From M55B174 sp964618065 (GTDB taxonomy: Bacteria; Patescibacteriota; Minisyncoccia; CAIUEV01; JAHKAQ01), in NCBI GenBank assembly GCA_964618065.1, contig CAZTZK010000047.1, positions 1-16,982 of the forward strand: 16,982 nucleotides of DNA. Direction: 5' to 3'. The notes below the pieces were generated by a model, which did not search any database, had not been told where the DNA came from, and saw only the letters and a program-made list of their open reading frames with translations. This document shows positions 1-6,271 of this stretch, piece by piece. Both the position numbers and the translations under genes were made by a program. Positions within the stretch are counted from its first letter, which is position 1, and each line of letters begins with the position of its first letter.

Positions 1-85
1 AAATAAATTTAGAACTATCTCTCGACCAATGTAGATTGCAGGTATCTCGTAAAATACGAGAAAGCAATCAAGATTTTCTCCATAG
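1..85 (-). other. Start of the spacer downstream of 16S rRNA
   Basis: This stretch follows the 16S 3' end on the minus strand and is probably the start of the 16S-23S spacer. It holds a perfect 7-bp hairpin (45-51 with 55-61, AAA loop on the plus strand) that is not followed by a U-run, so it looks like a processing or spacer stem rather than a terminator. No tRNA is visible. The 23S gene, if linked, lies outside the window. Confidence 0.5.
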
Positions 86-216
86 AAAGGAGGTGATCCA
101 TCCGCAGATTCCCCTACGGATACCTTGTTACGACTTCACCCCTATCGCTGATCTGTCCGTGATGCCGTTTAAAAACGACGCTTCAGGACTTACCAACTCT
201 CTTGGTGTGACGGGCG

Positions 217-245
217 ATTTTCTGTCAGAAACTTGACATTGAAGT
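217..245 (-). other. Domain VI-like hairpin without bulged branch-point A
   Basis: On the sense strand TGTCA (238-234) pairs with TGACA (227-223) around a 6-nt loop, followed by GAAAAU up to the 3' splice site. A group II intron would normally have an unpaired A 7-8 nt before its end. Here the A at -7 closes the helix and -8 is C, so no bulged branch point is evident. Confidence 0.6.
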
Positions 246-282
246 TCCCATCGTACCTGCGGATTTCCCGCATACGACGAGT
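246..282 (-). other. Group II intron domain V
   Basis: The sense strand reads CGUAU-GCGG-GAAAU-CCGC-AG-GUACG, which folds as lower stem, 2-nt bulge, upper stem and GAAA-type loop, as in domain V of group II introns. A lower extension pairs U-C-G-U with A-U-G-G. The triad position reads C-G-U, where AGC or CGC is usual, but the G·U pair is kept and the last pair is a compensated U-A. The element is about one nucleotide shorter than the standard 34. It begins a few bases after the endonuclease stop codon. Confidence 0.85.
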
Positions 283-283
283 T

Positions 284-718
284 CTAATGCATTTTCGTCT
301 TTAGAAGAAATATTTCCTCTAAACCATTTTGAGTTAAGTGCTCTTTCCTTTCAACTTTTTCCATTATTTCACAGAAGATTTTAAAATCATAAACCTTTGA
401 TCTCAATTTTAATCTATGTTTTTTAAAAAAAGGTATTATAATCTTCTGTAAATCTTTTCTTGCTGCTACTTCGTATCGATAACAATTTCTATGGTTGATT
501 CTTCTGTCTCTTTGAAAATAAACATTTCCACAACCAAAAAATTCCTTCAGTTTATAGAGAATCTCTTTATCTTTATCTATAAGCTTAAGATAGAATCTTG
601 GTTCCACCTTGGATCGACGCTTTATTTTTTTCAATAGATAGGGATTTTTTACATGAACCGTAAAACTTCCTTCTCCATCTACCAATCCAAGAATATAATT
701 GAAATTTATTTTCTTCAT
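284..718 (-). CDS. LAGLIDADG homing endonuclease encoded in the 16S intron
   Basis: A 144-residue protein with one LAGLIDADG motif near the N-terminus (YILGLVDGEGSF, residues 8-19). The acidic residues of the motif (D15, E17) would bind metal and cut DNA. Single-motif members of this family work as homodimers on a pseudo-palindromic site, here presumably the intronless 16S junction. The rest is basic and rich in Lys and Arg, as expected for a DNA binder. It lies wholly inside the intron, between a hairpin at 771-731 and domain V, with its TAG stop about 2-4 nt before domain V. Translation starts at ATG; only a weak purine-rich site (AAGGG, 17 nt upstream) is present. Some members also act as maturases that help splicing, but nothing here decides that. 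The ORF is intact, so the element may still be mobile. Confidence 0.9.
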   Translation of the reverse strand: MKKINFNYILGLVDGEGSFTVHVKNPYLLKKIKRRSKVEPRFYLKLIDKDKEILYKLKEFFGCGNVYFQRDRRINHRNCYRYEVAARKDLQKIIIPFFKKHRLKLRSKVYDFKIFCEIMEKVERKEHLTQNGLEEIFLLKTKMH

Positions 719-956
719 AGTATTAGAATGAGCCCTTCATTCCAGCATAGTGCTGAAAGTTACTATGGCTCAGCTGACTTCTTACGTTGCTTAGGTTTCT
801 TTACCCGCCCAAATTTTTTGATTCTATTCCTCATTATATTTTTTCTGCTTAAAATATAACCAAAAAACTTGAGCAGGACAACGCAAGATCTCCCAGGGTT
901 ATTTAATATTCTATTCCCTGCATTCAGATAGACATTTTTAGTGTATTTTCCCCATG

Positions 957-966
957 CTCACCGCCC
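957..966 (-). other. Exon-binding guide (EBS1 plus 3'-exon contact)
   Basis: The intron sense strand GGGCGGUGAG is the exact reverse complement of the ligated exon junction CUCAC|CGCCC (E. coli 1395-1404). GUGAG would be EBS1 pairing with the last five nucleotides of the 5' exon, and the next G is in the delta position for the first nucleotide of the 3' exon. A possible EBS2, ACAGG (989-985), can pair with CUUGU in the 5' exon with one G·U. Confidence 0.7.
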
Positions 967-1442
967 AATCAAGGGTCAATACTGCCTGTGAAAATATCTG
1001 ACTGCAGTTTACTTTAAGATCCTTCAGCCTTAACCTCGCGGTTTAAGGCCTATCTTTCCATTACGCTCTGTGACGAACAGAGGGAGAGATTTTAACTCTC
1101 TAGATTATTAAACTGCCTGGCGCTTTTATTGTGAGTACAAGATCCGGGAACATATTCACCGTGACGTGGCTGATTCACGATTACTAGCGATTCCAGCTTC
1201 ATGAAGGCGAGTTGCAGCCTTCAATCCGAACTAGGACAAACTTTAGAGGATTAGCTCCGTCTTACGACTTGGCTACCCTTTGTATTTGCCATTGTAGCGC
1301 CCGTGTCGCCCAGGACATAAGGGCCATGCTGATTTGACGTCATCCCTACCTTCCTCTCGGTTAACCCGAGCAGTATCATGTGAGAAATTTAACACATGAC
1401 AAGGGTTGCGCTCGTTTCCCGACTTAACGGAACACTTCACAG

Positions 1443-1473
<31 letters not shown>

Positions 1474-1592
1474 CACCACGCCCGAAGGAAACTTTATTTC
1501 TAAAGCTATCGTGGGATGTCAAGCCCTGGTAAGGTTCCACGCTTAGACTCGAATTAAACCGGACGCTCCACCGCTTGTGCGGATCCCCGTCT

Positions 1593-1624
<32 letters not shown>

Positions 1625-2118
1625 TCCCAGGCGGAGTGCTTATCGCGTTAGCTGCGACACTCAGGGGGTCGAAGCCCTAAATATCTAGCACTCATCGTTT
1701 ACAGCGTGGACTACATGGGTATCTAATCCATTTTGCTCCCCACGCTTTCGTCCCTCAGGGTCAGCAATACCCCAGTGTTATGCCTTCGCCTTTGGTATTC
1801 CCCATGATCTCAGCGGATTTCACTCCTACACCATGAGTTCTAAACACCTCTGGTATGCTCCAGCTTGTTAGTTTTTCAAGCCAACTCAAGGTTGAGCCTT
1901 AAGATTTTACTTGAAACCCTTCAAGCCCCCTACGGACCCTTTACGCCCAATAAATCCGGACAACGCTCGAGGTCTCTGTATCACCGCTGCTGCTGGCACA
2001 GAGTTAGCAACCTCTTATTCGAAAGGATACTGTCATGTGCCCAAGTTTTTTGATTCCATTAATTAAAAAATAATGAAAGATAAAATCAAAAAAGTTGGGC
2101 ACATTCATCTCCTACAAA

Positions 2119-2154
<36 letters not shown>

Positions 2155-2187
2155 AACGTCGCTCCATCAGGGTTTCCCCCATTGTGG

Positions 2188-2218
<31 letters not shown>

Positions 2219-2522
2219 TTGGCCAGTATTTCAGTGCCAATGTTGGGAATCGCGCTCTCACGCTCCCTAACCGTCATAGCCTTGGTAGGCCATTACCCTA
2301 CCAACAAGCTGATAGTACGCGAGCTCCTCCTAAAGCGCCCGAAGGCTTTATTCCGAAGAACATATTTGGTATTATCTCGGATTTCTCCGAGTTATCCCAA
2401 ACTTTAGGGTAGATTCTCACGCATTACTAACCCGTTTGCCATGCGCCCGAAGCGCATTCGACTTGCATGCCTTATCCACGTTGCCAGCGTTTGTCCTGAG
2501 CCAGGATCAAACTCTCTAAAAA

Positions 2523-2865
2523 AAATAGTTGGGTAACCGTACAAAATTAGAATTGTACAATTATCTTTACTCTAAATTGTTAAAGGGCATTAATTTAAGC
2601 ACCGCTTGACTATTATATTGCCCAGCGGTTTATTTAATATAGATAAAGGAAACGTAACTGTCAAATTTTAAATTATTTTTGTTAAAGCAGGATAGAAAAG
2701 TCCTACCCCCTAGCAATGTAGAAATATTCTCCAGATTGCTTTGACAATTTGAAATTATTTTTCTAGAACAGAAATTTTTTTTATTTTAAAGATGCCATGA
2801 TTAAATAATCTCCGGATTTCAAAGTTCTATTAAAAAATATTTGTATTTAACGGCTCCAAAAAAAA
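2523..2865 (-). promoter_or_regulatory. rRNA promoter and leader region
   Basis: This 343-nt gene-free stretch separates the MFS gene from 16S. On the minus strand it has a perfect -35 TTGACA (2664-2659), a 17-nt spacer and a -10 TATATT (2641-2636). That predicts a start near 2629 and a leader of about 107 nt before mature 16S. The leader contains a palindromic ATTGTACAAT but no strong processing stem that I can pair confidently with the 3' spacer. The part from 2665 to 2865 is AT-rich, with only weak short hairpins and no convincing terminator for the upstream gene. Confidence 0.7.
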
Positions 2866-4077
2866 TTAAGTGTTTCCTTTATTTTCCCCTCTCCAGACTG
2901 TTCCCATCAAAAGTGACCAGACTCCCCCTAGCAAAAATATTGTTTGCCAGTTTGCCTCAAAATAAACATCCCAAAGGAGGACAAGAGATAATAAAATAAT
3001 TCTTCCTAAATTCATTGATTGAGAAAAAAAGGTTACGTATTTTAAATTTCCATAAATGCCCGCCCGGCGGTACATAGCTGGAACTATACCTATATCTAAA
3101 CCTCGGCCACTCAGACCAGTCACAACTTTTATTAAAAGAATTTGCCACCAACCAATAGCAAATATTCTCAAAGGCCAAGAAACCGCATAAATAATTAAAG
3201 CGGTAAAATAAGAAGATTTGTTTCTGTCAAAGCTACATTTGTCGTAAGCATGCCCAATATAAACAGAATAAGCAGCGATTAATAAAGCTATCGCTCCATT
3301 CAGAATTCCCATCAAAGAAAAATTATCTTTCAACATAATCGCTACAAAAATCAGCCAAAAAGTTTTTGAAATTACATCTACTCCGTAACCCAGATAAGCC
3401 AAAAAATAATTATGCTTATAGGTTTTATAAGAGGTTAACAATCTTCTGAAAGTCTTAAAATAGGAAAATTTTGAAGGAGTAAATTTTTCTTTTGTAGAAA
3501 GCATAGGTACACAAGAAAGCATGATAACTAAGCTAGCAATAATAAAAAGAACTTGAAAACCAAAAAAATATAAAACAATTCCTCCAATGACTGGAGATAA
3601 AATAGCAAAGATATCGTTAATAAAATTTAACCCTGAATATTGACCCCCTCTTACCCTGTCGTCGCCATAATGGGCAAAGTTTGTGTGGTAAGATATCCAA
3701 TAAAGGGCTAAAGAACAAGCCGATAAAAAAGGAAGAATAAAAAATAAATAGTGATAATTAATTGCAAAAGTTAATAAATAAAGATAAATAATCTGCAGAG
3801 GTAAAGAGAGAGACATCGTTTTCTCAAAACCAAACCTGGCAACTATTTTCCCCGCCAAAGGTATAAAAAAGAAACGGACAAGATAAACTGCTATATAATA
3901 AAGTGCCGTCCACTTAATTTCCTCTCCGAATATTTTATAAATATAAACCGGCTCAAAAAGACGAATCAGCCCTACTCCAAGATTACGAATTAGAACAGAA
4001 AGATATTGTTCTGATAACTCTCTAGAGAGATTAGGAAAAATTTTAAGCCTCCGAAAAAGACTAAAAATAGAAAACAT
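2866..4077 (-). CDS. Major facilitator superfamily (MFS) transporter
   Basis: A 403-residue, strongly hydrophobic protein with about ten to twelve predicted membrane segments, the usual size for MFS. The loop after the second helix (AGKIVARFGFEKTMSLSL) fits the MFS motif A position (G-x-x-x-D/x-R-x-G-R-K). A second basic loop (HAYDKCSFDRNKSS) fits the matching place in the C-terminal half. A conserved RxGxxSGLN-type region follows helix 4, which recalls sugar or drug efflux families, but the substrate cannot be told. It is a cytoplasmic-membrane protein. It starts 28 nt after tsaC on the same strand, so the two may be cotranscribed, and it ends in TAA about 200 nt upstream of the rRNA promoter. 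No Shine-Dalgarno sequence precedes the ATG. I am sure of the family and unsure of the function. Confidence 0.8.
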   Translation of the reverse strand: MFSIFSLFRRLKIFPNLSRELSEQYLSVLIRNLGVGLIRLFEPVYIYKIFGEEIKWTALYYIAVYLVRFFFIPLAGKIVARFGFEKTMSLSLPLQIIYLYLLTFAINYHYLFFILPFLSACSLALYWISYHTNFAHYGDDRVRGGQYSGLNFINDIFAILSPVIGGIVLYFFGFQVLFIIASLVIMLSCVPMLSTKEKFTPSKFSYFKTFRRLLTSYKTYKHNYFLAYLGYGVDVISKTFWLIFVAIMLKDNFSLMGILNGAIALLIAAYSVYIGHAYDKCSFDRNKSSYFTALIIYAVSWPLRIFAIGWWQILLIKVVTGLSGRGLDIGIVPAMYRRAGIYGNLKYVTFFSQSMNLGRIILLSLVLLWDVYFEANWQTIFLLGGVWSLLMGTVWRGENKGNT

Positions 4078-4105
4078 ATTTTTAAAAAATTATTTTTATT
4101 CTTTA

Positions 4106-4765
4106 TTATTCTTCCCAGGCCTTCAAGAAACCTAATAACTTTTGGGGGTTCATAACACCTAAACGTATAATATGAGGTTTTTCTCCGGTCAAATCAATAA
4201 CCGTTGAAGCTAAAGGCTTTTTGCCATTATTGTTTAAAATCCCGGCATTTATTACTAAATCCGGCCGAGGGAATCTTCTTTGAAATTTTTTAATAATTGC
4301 ATCACCTTCAATCTCTGGATTTTCTCCTGACAAATTAACACTGGTCGTCACATAAAGATCGTGGAATTTCTTAGAGATTTCTTCGGTTAAAAAATAATCC
4401 GGGATGCGAATACCTAAATTTTTGTTTTTCCCTGTTAGTTCTTTTGAAAGATTATTTTTACTCTTTAGAATAACTGTAAATTTACCTGGGAAAAGCTTGG
4501 TTAGGAAAAGTTCTTTTTGCTTTTCAAGAATAGCATATTTCTTAACCATTGCTAGATCTTGAGCTACCACTGAAAAAGGTTTTTCTTCTTCACGCATCTT
4601 CAAACGTCTAATTGCTCTTAAGGATTCTTCATTTCTAGCATCGCAACCAAAACCGTAAACAGTATCGGTAGGATAAACAATCACCTTGCCTGCCTTTAAA
4701 TAAGAAACGGCAATTCTTGCTGCTTCAGAAAAATCTTTCTTCTTTTTTATTTGAAAAATTTCCAT
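4106..4765 (-). CDS. tsaC: L-threonylcarbamoyladenylate synthase (TsaC/Sua5, YrdC domain)
   Basis: TsaC makes threonylcarbamoyl-AMP from threonine, bicarbonate and ATP. This is the first step of the t6A37 modification of ANN-decoding tRNAs in the cytoplasm. The 219-residue protein is a single YrdC domain. It has VIYPTDTVYGFGCDA near the N-terminus, the basic KMREEEKPFS segment, PGKFTVIL, LGIRIPD, TSVNLSG and STVIDL, in family order. It lacks the extra C-terminal Sua5 domain, so the short TsaC form fits. I start it at ATG 4765; an in-frame TTG three codons upstream (4774) is possible but not supported by a ribosome site. It lies 28 nt before the MFS gene and downstream of a 235-nt gap that holds a plus-strand RNA candidate. 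The minus-strand promoter is uncertain. Confidence 0.9.
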   Translation of the reverse strand: MEIFQIKKKKDFSEAARIAVSYLKAGKVIVYPTDTVYGFGCDARNEESLRAIRRLKMREEEKPFSVVAQDLAMVKKYAILEKQKELFLTKLFPGKFTVILKSKNNLSKELTGKNKNLGIRIPDYFLTEEISKKFHDLYVTTSVNLSGENPEIEGDAIIKKFQRRFPRPDLVINAGILNNNGKKPLASTVIDLTGEKPHIIRLGVMNPQKLLGFLKAWEE

Positions 4766-4849
4766 AGACTGCAAATTCTAATAAAAAATAAGCAATTTGC
4801 TATTATTTTAATAATTTGAACAAATTTAGTAATATTTAGTGAATTGCCC

Positions 4850-4877
4850 TTGACAAAAATCATTAAAAGTGTATAGT
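4850..4877 (+). promoter_or_regulatory. Plus-strand sigma70-type promoter for the candidate RNA
   Basis: A perfect TTGACA (4850-4855), a 16-nt spacer and TATAGT (4872-4877, five of six matches to TATAAT) predict a start near 4884. It faces away from tsaC and into the gap where no protein gene is present. Confidence 0.65.
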
Positions 4878-4883
4878 GTAAAT

Positions 4884-4999
4884 AATAACTTTTTTCATCT
4901 CTTGAAGAAAGGAGAAAGAGCCGAAGACATTGATCTTCGAAAAATTAACCTCTTTCTCCTTTCTCCTCCAAAAACTTTGAAAAAAGTTTTTTTTATTTT
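4884..4999 (+). ncRNA. Candidate small non-coding RNA with its own promoter and terminator
   Basis: The predicted transcript is about 115 nt, in the gap between two minus-strand genes. It begins with a short U-rich leader and then forms a long hairpin: 4906-4920 pairs without interruption with 4950-4964 (15 bp; arm sequence GGAGAAAGAG against CTCTTTCTCC). A separate 6-bp stem at the tip (4922-4927 with 4934-4939, loop CATTGA) and an asymmetric A-rich internal loop (4940-4949) complete it. An intrinsic terminator follows directly. No ATG ORF is present. It lacks the motifs of SRP RNA, RNase P, tmRNA and 6S RNA. The 5' arm resembles Shine-Dalgarno sequence and the 3' arm (CTCCTTTCTCCTCC) resembles anti-Shine-Dalgarno sequence, so a role at ribosome sites is conceivable but unproven. 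Confidence 0.55.
4970..4999 (+). terminator. Rho-independent terminator of the candidate RNA
   Basis: AAAAACTTT (4970-4978) pairs with AAAGTTTTT (4983-4991) around a GAAA loop and runs into TTTATTTT. The stem is AT-rich, so moderate strength. On the minus strand the same stem is followed by only a short T-run, but it could weakly end the nucleotidyltransferase transcript as well. Confidence 0.6.
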
Positions 5000-5009
5000 A
5001 AAGTAAGAT

Positions 5010-5705
5010 TTAATTATTTTTACTAAAAAGTCTCTGTGCTTTTTTAAAATCTTCCAAAGTATTTATTTGCAAGTAGATTCCTTTTGTCTTTTCTACAATA
5101 ACTTCATGGGATCTAGCAATTACTGCCAATGTCTGAGGAAGTCCATACTCCTTACTCTCTTTATTTATTAAAACCGGCTTAGTCTTAAAAAATAAACGAG
5201 TAAGCTTATAGGCTCCAGTATTAAATAAATATTCGTTAAGTTTTACTTTAGGGTAATCCACAATTTCAGTTAATCTTTGCCTCTTATCTACCATAACTTG
5301 TCCTCCACTAGGTACTCCACTTTTTTCCGCAGCTAAAAGAGCTAGGGGGTGCTTAATAATCCTCTTAAGATCTTCTCGGCTATAGATATCATCCCCGCAG
5401 AGCACAAGAAAATCATCTTTTAAAACAGAAGAACACTGCCAAAGAGCTTTAGCTGTTCCATCCAATTTTTCATGCACTATATAGATTACCTTCCTCTTAC
5501 CTATAGCACTTCCGTATTTCTTTCTAATTTTTTCTTGATGATAATTAACGACAAAAATAATTTCATCTATTTCTTGAGGTAGGGCCTCAATTGTTTTGTC
5601 TACTATTGAAACACCCGGCATAATTTCTAGAAGTGGTTTAGGGAAATTATTAGATAAAGGTCTAATACGTGTCCCTTTACCGGCAGCTAAAATTACAACT
5701 TGCAT
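5010..5705 (-). CDS. Sugar-phosphate nucleotidyltransferase
   Basis: A 231-residue GT-A-fold nucleotidyltransferase of the GlmU-N/RfbA/RmlA group, which joins NTP and a sugar 1-phosphate into an NDP-sugar and PPi. The N-terminus has the signature LAAGKGTRIRPLS followed by FPKPLLEI, the nucleotide-binding loop and the catalytic Lys. LDGTAKAL contacts the base, CGDDIY holds the metal-binding Asp, and LFNTGAY is in the sugar-binding part. It has no left-handed beta-helix acyltransferase domain, so it is not a full GlmU. The sugar is not decidable from sequence: glucose, mannose and N-acetylglucosamine are all possible. It lies 80 nt downstream of the RNase H gene. ATG start; the upstream region has no clear ribosome site. 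Confidence 0.85.
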   Translation of the reverse strand: MQVVILAAGKGTRIRPLSNNFPKPLLEIMPGVSIVDKTIEALPQEIDEIIFVVNYHQEKIRKKYGSAIGKRKVIYIVHEKLDGTAKALWQCSSVLKDDFLVLCGDDIYSREDLKRIIKHPLALLAAEKSGVPSGGQVMVDKRQRLTEIVDYPKVKLNEYLFNTGAYKLTRLFFKTKPVLINKESKEYGLPQTLAVIARSHEVIVEKTKGIYLQINTLEDFKKAQRLFSKNN

Positions 5706-5785
5706 GATCTAATAATTAAAAATTAAGATTATTCAATAAAAATACTAGTTAAAAAATAATTTCTATAAACTCTATTAATAAAGAA

Positions 5786-6202
5786 CTAGGCTCCGTCTAA
5801 AGCTTGGTTTACCAGAAGATCAGCTTCCTTATTCATCTCTCTCCTTACATGTTTAAACTCAACTTCTTTAAAATCAAGAGTTAAATTCCAAAGTTCTATA
5901 AAAAATTTGTGAAGACCCGATTCTTTAATTTTATACTGCCCGTTTAATTGTTTAACTATTAACTCACTATCTAAAAAACATTCTAATCTAGCATTTTTAG
6001 CTCTAGTTTTACCCAAAATCTGTTTTACTTTTTTTAATCCACCAATTATGGCTTGGTACTCGGCTACATTATTAGTCGCCTTTCCAATCTTCTCTGAAAG
6101 TTTAAAAATATTGCCGTTTATTTCCATTACAGCTCCGATAGCTGCTGGACCGGGGTTACCTCTGGCTCCTCCATCAGAATGAACTATGATTTTGTCTTCC
6201 AT
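5786..6202 (-). CDS. rnhA: Ribonuclease HI
   Basis: It cuts RNA in RNA-DNA hybrids during replication and repair. The 138-residue protein is one RNase H domain. The four catalytic acids are in place: D10 in HSDGGARGNPG, E48 in NNVAEYQAI, D78 in LDSELIVKQLNG and D128 in KEADLLVNQA. The short form without the basic hybrid-binding protrusion is common in small genomes. The gene follows recJ by 67 nt and precedes the nucleotidyltransferase by 80 nt, all on the same strand. A perfect AT-only inverted repeat overlaps the end of recJ just upstream, so it may have its own transcript. The start is ATG without a Shine-Dalgarno site. Confidence 0.93.
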   Translation of the reverse strand: MEDKIIVHSDGGARGNPGPAAIGAVMEINGNIFKLSEKIGKATNNVAEYQAIIGGLKKVKQILGKTRAKNARLECFLDSELIVKQLNGQYKIKESGLHKFFIELWNLTLDFKEVEFKHVRREMNKEADLLVNQALDGA

Positions 6203-6234
6203 GATAAAAAATTTATCAAGTTAGTAAAATTCGT

Positions 6235-6271
6235 AAAATAATAAAATTTTGTTTTTTAATTTTATTATTTT
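6235..6271 (-). repeat. Perfect AT-only inverted repeat at the end of recJ
   Basis: AAAATAATAAAATT (6235-6248) is the exact reverse complement of 6258-6271, with a 9-nt loop. It overlaps the recJ stop codon. It may serve as a weak terminator or 3' stabiliser, but it contains no GC pair. Confidence 0.5.

Larger units (their letters stand above)
217..1130 (-). mobile_element. Group II-type intron in 16S rRNA, insertion site 1399/1400
   Basis: The 16S sequence is conserved up to C1399 (position 1131) and resumes at C1400 (216), with 914 unrelated nucleotides between. In sense orientation the intron has: a D1-like 5' region with a GCGA-capped hairpin (1029-1051); a guide at 966-957 complementary to the exon junction; a 17-bp helix (877-861 with 820-804) enclosing a 10-bp helix (860-851 with 842-833), D2-like; a nested hairpin at 771-731; the LAGLIDADG ORF; domain V at about 282-248; and a domain VI-like hairpin ending in AU. 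Domain V is diagnostic of group II introns. The 5' end lacks the canonical GUGYG: the first bases are AAUAAAAGCG. LAGLIDADG-bearing group II introns are known from fungal mitochondrial rRNA genes. Group I is unlikely because the 5' exon ends in C, the intron ends in U, and no P7 core was found. Confidence 0.82.

Noticed and set aside
217..1130. Group I intron, as usually expected for a LAGLIDADG ORF in rRNA
   Set aside because: The fixed junction gives C at the end of the 5' exon and U at the intron end, against the U and G of group I. No P3-P7 core was found, while domain V of group II is clear.
2036..2103. Second insertion in 16S, a long AU-rich hairpin
   Set aside because: It falls at helix 17, is about 68 nt long, near the E. 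coli length, and fits normal variation of that helix.
4766..4774. Longer tsaC starting at TTG 4774
   Set aside because: The extra three codons have no ribosome site, and the ATG at 4765 gives the usual family N-terminus.
4902..5005. Small protein from a TTG start within the plus-strand RNA candidate
   Set aside because: The frame is open for about 34 codons but has no ATG, no ribosome site, and runs through the terminator hairpin; its residues look like a by-product of the stem sequence.
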